Shown: one piece after another, positions 11,344 to 19,271 of the stretch
How the letters are laid out: every line of letters starts with the position of its first letter
Position numbering within the stretch: position 1 is the first letter of the stretch
Source: Dehalococcoidia bacterium
GTDB taxonomy: Bacteria > Chloroflexota > Dehalococcoidia > Lucifugimonadales > SHYT01
Assembly (NCBI GenBank): GCA_009693055.1
Contig: SHYA01000001.1
Location: 248,001-312,000, forward strand
Length of the DNA: 64,000 nucleotides
Direction: 5' to 3'
Program-made: the position numbers and the translations under genes
The notes under the pieces: model-generated
What the model was told of the DNA's origin: nothing
Databases searched by the model: none
Seen by the model: only the letters and a program-made list of their open reading frames with translations

Positions 11344-11709
11344 TCAGTGGTCAGCGACGGCGTAGACCGCCGCGGCCAGCACCATCGCCCCCGGCAGCAA
11401 CGCCCACACCAGCTCCAGCCCCCGGTTGGTCCTAGCGGGGACCATGCCTTTAGGGCCGCCCGCCGTGACGCGCAGGGCGCTCCTCAGCACCAGCGCCTGG
11501 CTTCCCGCGATCAGCAGCGCGGCGAGCGCTAGCAGCACCCGCAGCGAGGTGTCGAGCGAGCCGGACGAGTTTGTGATGCGCGTCGGCAGAGGAGCCGCGA
11601 CCGCTGCGGCCACGCCCGCAACGGCGATAGCCACTCCGAGTAGGAAAAGCAGGGCAATCTGCCGGTTGAGCAATGCTGTTCTGTCCCTGTTTGCGGGGTG
11701 CGCATGCAT
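11344..11709 (-). CDS. Small membrane protein with COX2-like TM segment
   Basis: The 121-aa product has three predicted helices (about residues 16-38, 55-75 and 97-117). The segment NRGLELVWALLPGAM resembles the second-helix entry of cytochrome oxidase subunit II (N..LE..W...P), but no CuA domain is present. It is first in an operon with ctaA and ctaB, with its TGA directly adjacent to the ctaA ATG. A role in oxidase or heme A assembly is inferred from this position; the family is not firmly recognised. The minus-strand -10 box lies only about 19 nt before the ATG, so the mRNA leader must be very short. Confidence 0.65.
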   Translation of the reverse strand: MHAHPANRDRTALLNRQIALLFLLGVAIAVAGVAAAVAAPLPTRITNSSGSLDTSLRVLLALAALLIAGSQALVLRSALRVTAGGPKGMVPARTNRGLELVWALLPGAMVLAAAVYAVADH

Positions 11710-11727
11710 TTGCTAAGGCCACCTTCC

Positions 11728-11757
11728 ATTATACCCGCGCCCTACGAGCAAGCACAA
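11728..11757 (-). promoter_or_regulatory. Promoter of the ctaA-ctaB operon
   Basis: A perfect TATAAT lies on the minus strand at 11733-11728, with TTGTGC 18 nt upstream. The predicted transcript start is only about 10-12 nt before the first ATG, which suggests a leaderless or near-leaderless mRNA. Confidence 0.5.
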
Positions 11758-11964
11758 CCCGAAGGGCAGTGCCCCGTTCGCTTCGCCAGGACAGGCTCTT
11801 CGCGCCGAGGGAGCTTGGTCAGGTTTTCGTGAGCCGTTTCCGGCAGGAAGGCGGATTAGCTAACTCCCGGGGGCCTTTCACCTATGCGGGCAGCGCGGAA
11901 TGAGCAGAGATTCCCTTCGCAAGGGTAGGCCCCGGGCATACTTCAGATGAAGGACTTCCTCGGA

Positions 11965-11993
11965 ATGACAGGGGGCGGCGCTTGTCGTATAAT
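11965..11993 (+). promoter_or_regulatory. Strong promoter of the 12055 small gene
   Basis: ATGACA, then exactly 17 nt, then a perfect TATAAT. This is among the best promoter matches in the window and points at the 64-aa gene starting 62 nt downstream. Confidence 0.6.
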
Positions 11994-12054
11994 CCCCTCG
12001 CAGCGCGGAGGGCGTCGCCCACCCGCCTGACGAGTCCCCGGAAGGAGCCTGGCC

Positions 12055-12249
12055 ATGGAAGGCAAAGCATCAATCGTCTGGGTGCCTCTCGCGGCCGTGC
12101 TGGCCGCCGGCCTCATGCTGGGGGGCTTGGGGGCGCTGTTCACGGCGCTGGGAAACCAAGCGACCATTGGCATAGGCCTGGGGATCACCGTCTTCCTTCC
12201 CATCCTCGGCTACCTCTACTTGCGGAGCAAAGGCAGCAGCGGCTTCTAA
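12055..12249 (+). CDS. 64-aa two-helix membrane protein, unknown
   Basis: The small hydrophobic protein has two helices (about residues 8-30 and 36-56) joined by a short Gly/Asn turn, ending in a basic RSKGSSGF tail. GGAAGGAG lies 7-8 nt before the ATG. It has its own near-consensus promoter and a perfect terminator, so it is a complete monocistronic unit. It sits between the heme A synthesis operon and the oxidase structural genes, which makes a small oxidase subunit or assembly factor possible. That is context only; the sequence is not one I recognise. Confidence 0.7.
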   Translation: MEGKASIVWVPLAAVLAAGLMLGGLGALFTALGNQATIGIGLGITVFLPILGYLYLRSKGSSGF

Positions 12250-12272
12250 GCGCTCACCGCACAGGCGTCATT

Positions 12273-12308
12273 AAAGAAGGGGCTGTCACTAGACAGCCCC
12301 TTCTTTGT
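12273..12308. terminator. Bidirectional intrinsic terminator
   Basis: The arms AAAGAAGGGGCTGTC and GACAGCCCCTTCTTT form a perfect 15-bp stem with loop ACTA, with T-rich flanks on both strands. It lies between the 64-aa gene and the convergent ctaG gene and can serve both. Confidence 0.9.
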
Positions 12309-12336
12309 TGCTCAGCCTCACTCCCAGACTCCGGTG

Positions 12337-13152
12337 TCAGCGTTCTTGATGCTGGGCGCGGTCTCGCACCGCCTCCTCCCTCTCAGCCTTGGCGAACCAG
12401 ACGAAGAACACTGCCCCAAAAACGGCGAAGAGGATAAAGGCGAAGGGGCCCCACATGATGGCGCCGCCTATCTGCTGGTCCATGTGGGCTGAGATACCGC
12501 CAATCCGAGGCGCCTCCATATAGTGATCATAGAGAGGCTTTCCCGCCAGCGTCAGGATGGCGGCCAGGAGCTTTTGCGGGAAGGCCACGGCGAACAGGTA
12601 GAAGAGCTGCCCGGCGTAGGAAAGCCGAGGGTGCTCCGGCAACGGGCTGAGCACCGGCCACCACAAAAGCAGCGCAACAAACAGGAAAAGGGCGTGCTGG
12701 AGGTAGTGTAAGCCGTGGACCTCCAACACACTGTTGTAGAAGACAGGAACGTGCCAGACGAGGAGGACGACGTTGAAGAGGACGCCGGCCACGATGGGCT
12801 TGGTGAGGACGCGGACGACCGGCTGGACCCACGCGAGCGTGGTGACCGGGCGGAGCAGCCATTCAGGCGTCCCAAGAAGAAGCAAGGGAGGCGCCGCCAG
12901 GAGCAGCAGAAGGTGCTGGCTCATGTGGGCCGTGAAGAGATAGTTCTCGCTCAGCCCGTGGAGCGGCGTGCCCTCCACAAGGCCTATGACGAGTAGGCCG
13001 AGGGTGAAGAAGATGGCCTTGCACCTGTCAAAGCGGTCAGCCCAACTGAACTCTTTACGGAGCGGCTCCACGGCAAAGAGGTAGAGCCCTTGGATGGCGA
13101 GGAGGATCGCCCACGCGGTAGGGTGCCACTCTTTCCAAGCGAACCATTCCAT
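12337..13152 (-). CDS. ctaG: Cytochrome c oxidase assembly protein, CtaG/Caa3 type
   Basis: The multi-pass membrane protein (271 aa, about seven helices) belongs to the Caa3_CtaG family that supports maturation of caa3-type oxidase, probably copper delivery. The conserved loop AHMSQHLLLLLAAPPLLLLG is clear. Further His-containing stretches (LVWHVPVFYNSVLEVHGLH and DHYMEAPRIGGISAHMDQQ) fit the family. It is the last gene of the oxidase operon read leftward and ends just before the bidirectional terminator. Confidence 0.9.
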   Translation of the reverse strand: MEWFAWKEWHPTAWAILLAIQGLYLFAVEPLRKEFSWADRFDRCKAIFFTLGLLVIGLVEGTPLHGLSENYLFTAHMSQHLLLLLAAPPLLLLGTPEWLLRPVTTLAWVQPVVRVLTKPIVAGVLFNVVLLVWHVPVFYNSVLEVHGLHYLQHALFLFVALLLWWPVLSPLPEHPRLSYAGQLFYLFAVAFPQKLLAAILTLAGKPLYDHYMEAPRIGGISAHMDQQIGGAIMWGPFAFILFAVFGAVFFVWFAKAEREEAVRDRAQHQER

Positions 13153-13214
13153 CGCCGCACCCCACCTACCAACGCCTCACCAGCGCGTGCCTCCTCAGAG
13201 GAGGGCGCCCGGCC

Positions 13215-13535
13215 CTAGACAAAAATGGTCTTGAACAGGGCGATCAGGCCGAGGACAATGCTCGCGGCCAGCAACAACGCCCCAACGAAGAAGCCGGAGA
13301 ACAGGCGGGAATCGTACCGCAGGTGCATGTAGAACATGACCACCAGTGCAAACTTCACGACGGAGAGGATGAAGAACACGGGAATAACGATATCGTTGAG
13401 GGCATTAATGTAGAGGAGGCCAATCTCAGCGACGGTGATGAGGCCGAGGGCTGCTGCCACCTTGGCGTAGGTGATGGGCGTGGGGTGCACGGGCTCCCGC
13501 CGGTGTGCTTGCGTCGTCTGCGTGTGCTGCGCCAT
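13215..13535 (-). CDS. coxD: Cytochrome c oxidase subunit IV
   Basis: This 106-aa subunit of the bacterial aa3/caa3 oxidase has three helices and the family signature VVKFALVVMFYMHLRYD. The start at ATG 13535 is chosen over the track's 13682 because AGGAG lies 7 nt upstream and the extra 49 residues are Ser/Arg-rich antisense-like sequence. It follows ctaE in the operon with 28 nt between them. Confidence 0.9.
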   Translation of the reverse strand: MAQHTQTTQAHRREPVHPTPITYAKVAAALGLITVAEIGLLYINALNDIVIPVFFILSVVKFALVVMFYMHLRYDSRLFSGFFVGALLLAASIVLGLIALFKTIFV

Positions 13536-13563
13536 GGTTACGCTCCTGCTGAGTCCTAGACCG

Positions 13564-14178
13564 TCACTGTCCGCCGGCCACGCCCGAGAGGTAGACGACC
13601 GTGAAGATGACGATCCACACGATGTCAACGAAGTGCCAGTACAGGCCGGCGATGTCCACGACGTGGTTCTTGTCGGCGCCAAGTTTGCCCCTGAGCGAGA
13701 GGATGAAGAGGCTGAGCAACCAGACGACGCCGATGGTGACGTGGGCGCCGTGGAAGCCGGTCAGCGTGAAGAAGGTGGTGCCGAACAGATTGGTCCTGGG
13801 CGTCAAGCCTTCGTGGGCAAACGCCTGGAACTCAAAGACCTGGAAGCCCAGGAACGTGGCGCCCAGGATGGCGGTGCACAGCACCCAGGTGCGGAAGGCG
13901 CGGTAGTCACCACGGGTGTGGGCTGCCAGCGACAGGACAAACATGAAGCTGCTCATGAGCAGCACGAAGGTGCTGATAGAGGTGACGGGAATGTCCAGGA
14001 TCTCCTGTGGCGTGGGCCCCGTCACGCTCTTCCCGAAGTGGATGAGGTACGTGGCGATGAACGAGCCGAAGAAGAGGCAGTCGGACGCCAGGAAGAGCCA
14101 CATGAGGAGCTTCCGGTTGTCCAGCCCCGTGCTCGTCGGATGCTCTGGCGCGTGCTGCGCTTGCGCTCGTTGACTCAC
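13564..14178 (-). CDS. ctaE: Cytochrome c oxidase subunit III
   Basis: This 204-aa subunit III is of the short five-helix type. GLDNRKLLMWLFLASDCLFF, FFTLTGFHGAHVTIGV and DIAGLYWHFVDIVWIVIF are the family signatures. It does not bind redox cofactors but supports proton uptake and stability of subunit I. It lies 24 nt from ctaD in the same operon. Confidence 0.95.
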   Translation of the reverse strand: MSQRAQAQHAPEHPTSTGLDNRKLLMWLFLASDCLFFGSFIATYLIHFGKSVTGPTPQEILDIPVTSISTFVLLMSSFMFVLSLAAHTRGDYRAFRTWVLCTAILGATFLGFQVFEFQAFAHEGLTPRTNLFGTTFFTLTGFHGAHVTIGVVWLLSLFILSLRGKLGADKNHVVDIAGLYWHFVDIVWIVIFTVVYLSGVAGGQ

Positions 14179-14202
14179 TGCGACCTCGTCTCCTAGATGC
14201 CT

Positions 14203-16053
14203 CTAGTGGCGTTCCTGCTTCAAGGCAGGCTGCCGGTACCAGCCAAACACGCTGACCGCCGCGAAAGCGACGCCGACCATGATGACTGAGTAGTGGTAAA
14301 CCAGGCCGTAAGCCGCAATCATCAGGCCGGCGGAAACCAGCAGCGGCCAGTAGGAAGGGTTCGGGATGTGGATTGCCTCATGGCCGGCGGTGTGCTCCTG
14401 GCCGTGGCCGTTGGCGCCGCCCGCGGGAACAGGGAGAGCGTGGGGATGCTTCTGCTCCCAGAAGGCGTCCAGGCCGTGGACGGTCGGGATGGTGTCAAAG
14501 TTGTGCTCAGGCGGTGGTGATGCGATGGACCACTCCAATGTGCGGGCGTCCCACGGGTCGTTCCCTGCCCGCTCGCCCTTGCGAACCGAACGGGTGAAGT
14601 TGTGCATGAAGACCAGAATCCCGGCGAGGAGGAAGAACACGCCGGTGGTGGCCACCATGTTCCAGGCGTCCCACCCCATGCCCTCCGCGTAGGTGTACTG
14701 CCGGCGCGGCATACCGTCCAACCCCAGGAAGTGCATGGGCATGAAGGTCACATTGAACCCGATGAAGATAAGCCAGAAGCTCAATTGCCCCAGCTTTTCG
14801 CTTAACAATCTGCCCGTCGCCTTTGGAAACCAGTAGTAGATACCCGCGAAGATGCCGAAGATGGAGCCGCCGAAGAGGACGTAGTGGATGTGGGCCACGA
14901 TGAAGTAGGTGTCCTGCTGCTGCCCGTCTGATGGGGAGGCGGCGTGCATGAGGCCGCTCAGACCGCCAATGATGAACATGGCCACAAAGCCGAGGGCGAA
15001 CAGCATGGGAGTGGTGAACCGGATAGAGCCGCCCCACAAGGTCCCAATCCAGTTGAAGATCTTGACCCCCGTGGGCACGGCGATGGTTATGGTGGTGAGC
15101 GTGAAGAGGGTGTTCGCCACCGGCCCCATGCCTACGGTGAACATGTGGTGCGCCCAGACCATCCAGCCCATCACGCCTATGGATATACCCGAGAAGACGA
15201 TGAACCGATAGCCGAAGAGCGGCTTGCGGGAGAAGACGGGCAGTACCTCGGAGACGATGCCCATCGCCGGGAGGATCAGGATGTACACCTCGGGGTGGCC
15301 GAACACCCAGAACAAATGCTGCCACAGGATAGGGGTGCTGCCTGCCGCGACGTTGAAGAAGTTGAAGCCCCACGTGCGGTCAAAGACCAGCTCGATGAGG
15401 GCCACGGTGATGACGGGGAAGGCCGTGATGAGGAGCATGGCGACCACGAGGGTCATCCAGGTGAACACCGGCATGCGGGTAAGCGACATGCCCGGCGCCC
15501 GCATGTTGACGATAGTGACGATGAAGTTCAGAGCCGCGGCGGTGGAAGAGATGCCGAGAAGCATCAGGCTGATCGCCCAGAAATCCACGCCGTTGCCCGG
15601 GTTGTGGGACAGGCCGGTCAGCGGAGAGTAGGCGAACCAGCCGGCGTTGAGGGCTCCTCCCAGGAACCAGCTTGTGTTCAGCATGACGCCGCCGGCAAGG
15701 AACAGCCAGTAGCTGAAGGCGTTCAGGCGGGGGAACGCCACGTCCCGTGCGCCGATCTGGAGTGGGATGATGATGTTAAAGAACGCCGCACTCAGCGGCA
15801 TGACGCCCAGGAAGATCATGGTGGTCCCGTGCATGCTGAAGAGCTGGTTGTAATTGTCCGCAGGGATGAGCCCTTGCTCTGGCGCGGCCAGCTGGAGGCG
15901 CATCACGAGCGCCTCTATGCCGCCAAACAGGAAAAAGATGAACGCAGTGACGCCGTACAGGGCGCCAATCTTCTTGTGGTCAACGGTCGTGACCCACGAC
16001 TGCACGCCGGCCCAGAATGCGCTCCGCGGGTATGCAGCCGTAGCAGTAGCCAT
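14203..16053 (-). CDS. ctaD: Cytochrome c oxidase subunit I (A-type heme-copper oxidase)
   Basis: This is the catalytic subunit, 616 aa with at least 12 helices, holding the low-spin heme and the heme-CuB centre that reduces O2. Seen: the heme ligand region MHGTTMIF; the CuB/Tyr motif FGHPEVYILILP, whose Glu marks the A1-type D-channel; the CuB pair WAHHMFTVG; the K-channel region TGVKIFNW; and the heme ligands AHIHYVLFGG. A His-rich hydrophilic stretch and extra helices at the C-terminus follow the core. It sits between ctaC and ctaE. Confidence 0.97.
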   Translation of the reverse strand: MATATAAYPRSAFWAGVQSWVTTVDHKKIGALYGVTAFIFFLFGGIEALVMRLQLAAPEQGLIPADNYNQLFSMHGTTMIFLGVMPLSAAFFNIIIPLQIGARDVAFPRLNAFSYWLFLAGGVMLNTSWFLGGALNAGWFAYSPLTGLSHNPGNGVDFWAISLMLLGISSTAAALNFIVTIVNMRAPGMSLTRMPVFTWMTLVVAMLLITAFPVITVALIELVFDRTWGFNFFNVAAGSTPILWQHLFWVFGHPEVYILILPAMGIVSEVLPVFSRKPLFGYRFIVFSGISIGVMGWMVWAHHMFTVGMGPVANTLFTLTTITIAVPTGVKIFNWIGTLWGGSIRFTTPMLFALGFVAMFIIGGLSGLMHAASPSDGQQQDTYFIVAHIHYVLFGGSIFGIFAGIYYWFPKATGRLLSEKLGQLSFWLIFIGFNVTFMPMHFLGLDGMPRRQYTYAEGMGWDAWNMVATTGVFFLLAGILVFMHNFTRSVRKGERAGNDPWDARTLEWSIASPPPEHNFDTIPTVHGLDAFWEQKHPHALPVPAGGANGHGQEHTAGHEAIHIPNPSYWPLLVSAGLMIAAYGLVYHYSVIMVGVAFAAVSVFGWYRQPALKQERH

Positions 16054-16150
16054 AGCTAACTCCTGGGGCCTCTCGTGGAACTTTCGTAGCCCTGTGTCAC
16101 TTTGTGTTCAGCCCCTCAACTCCGTGAATGCGCGATAGAGAACTGCAAGA

Positions 16151-17188
16151 CTACTGCAGGCTTTGAAGGTAGGCCGCGAGCGCCTTGAGCTCGTCTTCCG
16201 TGAACTTGCCCTTGGTGATCAGTGTGCCCATGAGGTTGCCTGGCTTCAGGTCGTTCGGATCGCTGAGCCACTTTATCAAGTTGGCTTCGGTGTTGTCCAG
16301 CATGCCCGCTGCGATGGTGGTGCGGCTTCCCACATGCGTAAGGTTAGGCCCTGCCTTGGCGTTGGCGTTGGTGCCCATGACGGTGTGGCAGGCGAGGCAC
16401 AGCCCCTTGCCCATGAAGAGCTGTTCGCCCGTGGCGGCCAGTCCGGAGGTTGGCCGCGCGGGCTCCTTCTGCTTGGCCACCCAGGCGGCGAATCCGTCGT
16501 CGGTGTCCACAACGGCCCGGAACCGCATGAAAGCGTGCGACTCACCACAGAACTCGGCGCAGTGGCCGTAGTATTCTCCTGGCTCCGAACCTTGGAGCCA
16601 CATCCTGTTTGCTCGGCCCGGGACGACGTCCACCTTGCCGCCCAGCTTGGGGATCCAGAAGCTATGGATGACGTCGGGGCTCTTCAGCGTGAACACAACC
16701 TTCTTGTCGACCGGCATGTGGACCTCGTTGGCGGTGGTCACTCCAAGCGCGGGGTAGTTGAACTCCCACCACCACTGGTGCGCGACGACCTCAACTTCCA
16801 GGTCGCCTTGCTCTGGAACGTCATAGATCCGCCAGAGCGTGATGAGGGTGGGGACCGCGACGATGGCCATGATGACGGCGGGAGCAATGGTCCAGCCGAT
16901 CTCCAGTCGCGAGTGACCGTGCACCTGAGGGGGGATGGCATCGCCCGGACGCGCGCGGAAACGGAAGACGGCGAAGACGAAGGCCCCTTCTACGATGATA
17001 AAGACGAAGACCGCAGCCCAGAAGATCCACCAGAAGAGGTTGAGCTGGTCCTCAGCGACTTTGCCGCTGGCGTCAAACGTGGACATGTTGTGGTCAGGAG
17101 TATAGCCCGCCAGTAGGATCCACGCGAGAAAGGCGCCGGGAACCACGATCGCCGCAATGAGCGGCAGCAGCCACTTGCGCCGGTTCAA
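16151..17188 (-). CDS. ctaC: Cytochrome c oxidase subunit II with fused cytochrome c (caa3 type)
   Basis: The 345-aa protein has two N-terminal helices, a cupredoxin CuA domain (HSFWIPKLGG, then CAEFCGESHAFM) and a C-terminal c-type cytochrome domain with the heme motif CLACH and a distal Met. This is the caa3 architecture: electrons pass from an external cytochrome c through the fused domain to CuA. I choose the TTG codon at 17188 because AGGAGG lies 5 nt upstream; the longer ORF from 17308 adds 40 non-family residues. It is the first gene of the oxidase operon, about 110 nt after a good promoter. Confidence 0.93.
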   Translation of the reverse strand: MNRRKWLLPLIAAIVVPGAFLAWILLAGYTPDHNMSTFDASGKVAEDQLNLFWWIFWAAVFVFIIVEGAFVFAVFRFRARPGDAIPPQVHGHSRLEIGWTIAPAVIMAIVAVPTLITLWRIYDVPEQGDLEVEVVAHQWWWEFNYPALGVTTANEVHMPVDKKVVFTLKSPDVIHSFWIPKLGGKVDVVPGRANRMWLQGSEPGEYYGHCAEFCGESHAFMRFRAVVDTDDGFAAWVAKQKEPARPTSGLAATGEQLFMGKGLCLACHTVMGTNANAKAGPNLTHVGSRTTIAAGMLDNTEANLIKWLSDPNDLKPGNLMGTLITKGKFTEDELKALAAYLQSLQ

Positions 17189-17298
17189 GACGACCTCCTG
17201 CCGAATGCCCGGCACCGTCCCAGGCGAGGCCCCAAATGTGGGGACATTCACGTGCCCAGCGGGCGCACCACCACCCCTTCCCAACGGCCCAGCGGTAA

Positions 17299-17327
17299 GA
17301 TATATCACACTCGGTAAGCCAGGTCAA
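17299..17327 (-). promoter_or_regulatory. Promoter of the cytochrome oxidase operon
   Basis: On the minus strand TTGACC, 17 nt, TATATC. It lies about 110 nt before the ctaC start and there is no other gene between. Confidence 0.6.
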
Positions 17328-17453
17328 CCTCCGCGTTGCTCAGCGGGTGCTCGGAAGGGGCCCACAGGCGGGAATCGAAACCTCTCGCCTGACCGCTTGC
17401 TTAGGGGCCGCGACCGCGCGACAATAGCCGAGGAGGGATCCGAAAGGAGAGCT

Positions 17454-17654
17454 ATGCGTGGGTTGGTGGGGTTACCTGAGCTCCTCGTCATCTTGGTGGT
17501 CGTGCTGCTCCTGTTTGGCGCCACTCGGCTGCCGAAGCTCGCCAAGTCCCTGGGTGAAGCGGTGCATGAGTTCCGCAAGGGTACTGAGGAAGAGCAGCCT
17601 CAACAACGGCGAAAAACCAAGGCGCACACGAAAGACACCTCGAACGAGGCTTAA
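17454..17654 (+). CDS. tatA: Sec-independent translocase protein TatA/TatB-like
   Basis: This 66-aa protein has the Tat signature: a short N-terminal hydrophobic helix (LVILVVVLLLFGA), the FG..RLPKL hinge, an amphipathic helix (AKSLGEAVHEFRKG) and a charged tail. TatA forms the pore for folded proteins. ATG 17454 has AAAGGAGA just upstream; the track ORF from 17157 runs through the ctaC promoter and is not used. No tatC lies beside it. It could be TatA, TatB or a bifunctional form. Confidence 0.9.
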   Translation: MRGLVGLPELLVILVVVLLLFGATRLPKLAKSLGEAVHEFRKGTEEEQPQQRRKTKAHTKDTSNEA

Positions 17655-17748
17655 CGCGCCCGGGTTCTTCTTAAAGAGCGTCTCGTTCGTGCTTATCCCA
17701 GCCCTGTTGTGAGAAGCCCGGCGAGTCCGTTGACGTGAGAGAGGTGGG

Positions 17749-18324
17749 ATGCTCCGGCGAGGACTGAGGCTGCCAGCCGGCTACCCGAGAAGGGTTGCGG
17801 AAAGGGCTGGCCCGCGCGCAGGCTCGCCCACGTTCGTCGCGATAGACTTTGAAACAGCGGGCTACCAGCCCGACAGCGCGTGCGCCGTTGCGGTGGTCCG
17901 GGTTGAGGGGGGGCAGGTGGTCCGCCGGGAAGTGCGCTTGTTGCGTCCTCCGCGTCAGGAGGTCCTTTTTAGTCACCTGCACGGGATAACGTGGGCGACG
18001 GTTGCGCACAAGGAGACCTTCGTGCAAAGCTGGCCGTCTCTGGCGGAGCTGCTGGAGGGGGCGCAGTTCCTGGCCGCCCACAACGCCGCGTTTGACCGGG
18101 GGGTTCTGAGCGCCTGCTGCGCGGCGGCTGGCCTTGAGGCCCCTGCCTTGCCGTTTGTGTGCACCGTGCGGCTTGCCCGGCGCGTATGGGGCATCTATCC
18201 CACCAGGTTGCCGGACGTCTGCGCCCGCCTGGGTCTTCCCCTGCACCACCACAATGCGCTCTCCGACGCCGAGGCGTGCGCCGGAATAGTCGTGGCGGCC
18301 CTGCGTCAGGGCGCGCGGTTCTGA
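17749..18324 (+). CDS. DEDDh 3'-5' exonuclease (DnaQ/epsilon-like)
   Basis: An RNase T/DnaQ-fold exonuclease domain of about 160 residues. The four acidic positions are visible: AIDFETAG (Asp33, Glu35), AHNAAFDRGVL (Asp near 114) and the His/Asp of HHHNALSDAEACA near the C-terminus. Such stand-alone proteins proofread DNA or trim RNA; the substrate is not evident. The N-terminal about 27 residues are basic and not part of the fold, so an internal start is possible. It converges on the PAP2 gene with only 7 nt between the stops. Confidence 0.85.
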   Translation: MLRRGLRLPAGYPRRVAERAGPRAGSPTFVAIDFETAGYQPDSACAVAVVRVEGGQVVRREVRLLRPPRQEVLFSHLHGITWATVAHKETFVQSWPSLAELLEGAQFLAAHNAAFDRGVLSACCAAAGLEAPALPFVCTVRLARRVWGIYPTRLPDVCARLGLPLHHHNALSDAEACAGIVVAALRQGARF

Positions 18325-18331
18325 GGGCTTG

Positions 18332-19180
18332 CTAGCCGCGCTTGGGCCAGGCGGAGGATGGCGCGCCGAACACCTGGGCGCGGTTGGCCGCGCGGGACGC
18401 GAGCCAGTACAGCCCCATCGCCACCACGACCACGGCCGCCCCGCCAACGGCGTCCAGCATGTAGTGGTTGCCCGTTCCCACAATGGTGAGAAAGGTGACG
18501 GAGGGGTAGAGGACGCCGGCAGCCTTAAGCCACCAGGGGCCGGTGTTCCAGAACATGATGCCGATGAGGAACGTCCAGCCGAAGTGCAGGCTGGGCATCG
18601 CGGCGTAGGCGTTGTAGTACGACTGCGCCTCGTGGCTTGTCAGAAAGCTCGGCCCGAACCGGAGCGCGGAATCCACAAAGCCGTGGTACGCCATCATCCT
18701 CGGTGGCGCGAGAGGGAAGATGGCGAAGACGACCAGTGCGATGCCAAAGGTCAGAAGGAAAGCGTTCCGATAGAAAACGTAGCGCCCCCGGTTGGTGTAA
18801 AACATGAAGATGGCGGCACTGGCGATAATCGGCCAGAAGGTGAGCATGTACAGCCAGTTGAACGTCTGGATGAGCCAGAGGGCGTGGTCAATCATCCAGC
18901 GCTGGAACTGCGTCTCCCACAGATTGAAGAGGGCTTTCTCAAACCGTACTAGGTTTTCAGCATTCAGGTACGCAACGAAAGCGGAATCCTCGTGAAAGAC
19001 CAGACGGCGGGTGAACAGGTAAGCGAAGTAGGCGGCGCCAACCAGAATCACTTCGCGGGCGAATGCCAGCCGCCCGGAGCTTAGAGCGTAGGCGGAGGAG
19101 GCCACCAAAGAGCGCAGCTCGGCCCCTCTACGGGCCCCCGCTGGACCTATCTGGGACAAAGGACCCCGCTCATGTCTCAT
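18332..19180 (-). CDS. PAP2/IPC-synthase-like membrane phosphatase, copy 1
   Basis: The 282-aa multi-pass protein is of the PAP2_3 (Aur1/inositolphosphotransferase-like) type. Motifs in order: FPLAPPRMM, AAMPSLHFGWT and GTGNHYMLDAVGG, corresponding to the PAP2 phosphatase motifs with the catalytic His pair and Asp. Five to six helices are visible. Likely reaction: phosphoester hydrolysis or phospho-headgroup transfer on a lipid in the cytoplasmic membrane; the substrate is unknown. It is the third and most downstream of three tandem paralogues read leftward, separated from copy 2 by 91 nt. Confidence 0.85.
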   Translation of the reverse strand: MRHERGPLSQIGPAGARRGAELRSLVASSAYALSSGRLAFAREVILVGAAYFAYLFTRRLVFHEDSAFVAYLNAENLVRFEKALFNLWETQFQRWMIDHALWLIQTFNWLYMLTFWPIIASAAIFMFYTNRGRYVFYRNAFLLTFGIALVVFAIFPLAPPRMMAYHGFVDSALRFGPSFLTSHEAQSYYNAYAAMPSLHFGWTFLIGIMFWNTGPWWLKAAGVLYPSVTFLTIVGTGNHYMLDAVGGAAVVVVAMGLYWLASRAANRAQVFGAPSSAWPKRG

Positions 19181-19271
19181 GAGGGTGAGCAGCCATCCTT
19201 AGACTCTGGTTCCAACCCCTGGAGCCCTCGCTTCTGAAACGTTGGTTTCTTTGAGAGGATACCTGGGCGTG

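Larger units (their letters stand above)
11710..12054. other. Divergent intergenic region with two promoters
   Basis: The 345 nt between divergent genes hold a promoter at each end (listed separately). The middle (about 11760-11930) holds no gene. It carries degenerate fragments resembling the family B/C repeat wording (for example GGACAGGCTCT, also at 36.09 kb) and a small CCCTT/AAGGG hairpin. Confidence 0.45.

Noticed and set aside
14944-16059. 371-codon ORF antisense to ctaD
   Set aside because: Acidic, His/Gly/Arg-rich composition typical of antisense frames; ctaD is unambiguous.
17364-17400. GCGGGAATCGAAACC, resembling a tRNA T-arm on the minus strand
   Set aside because: The stem does not pair as a T-arm, and no acceptor, anticodon or D arms surround it.
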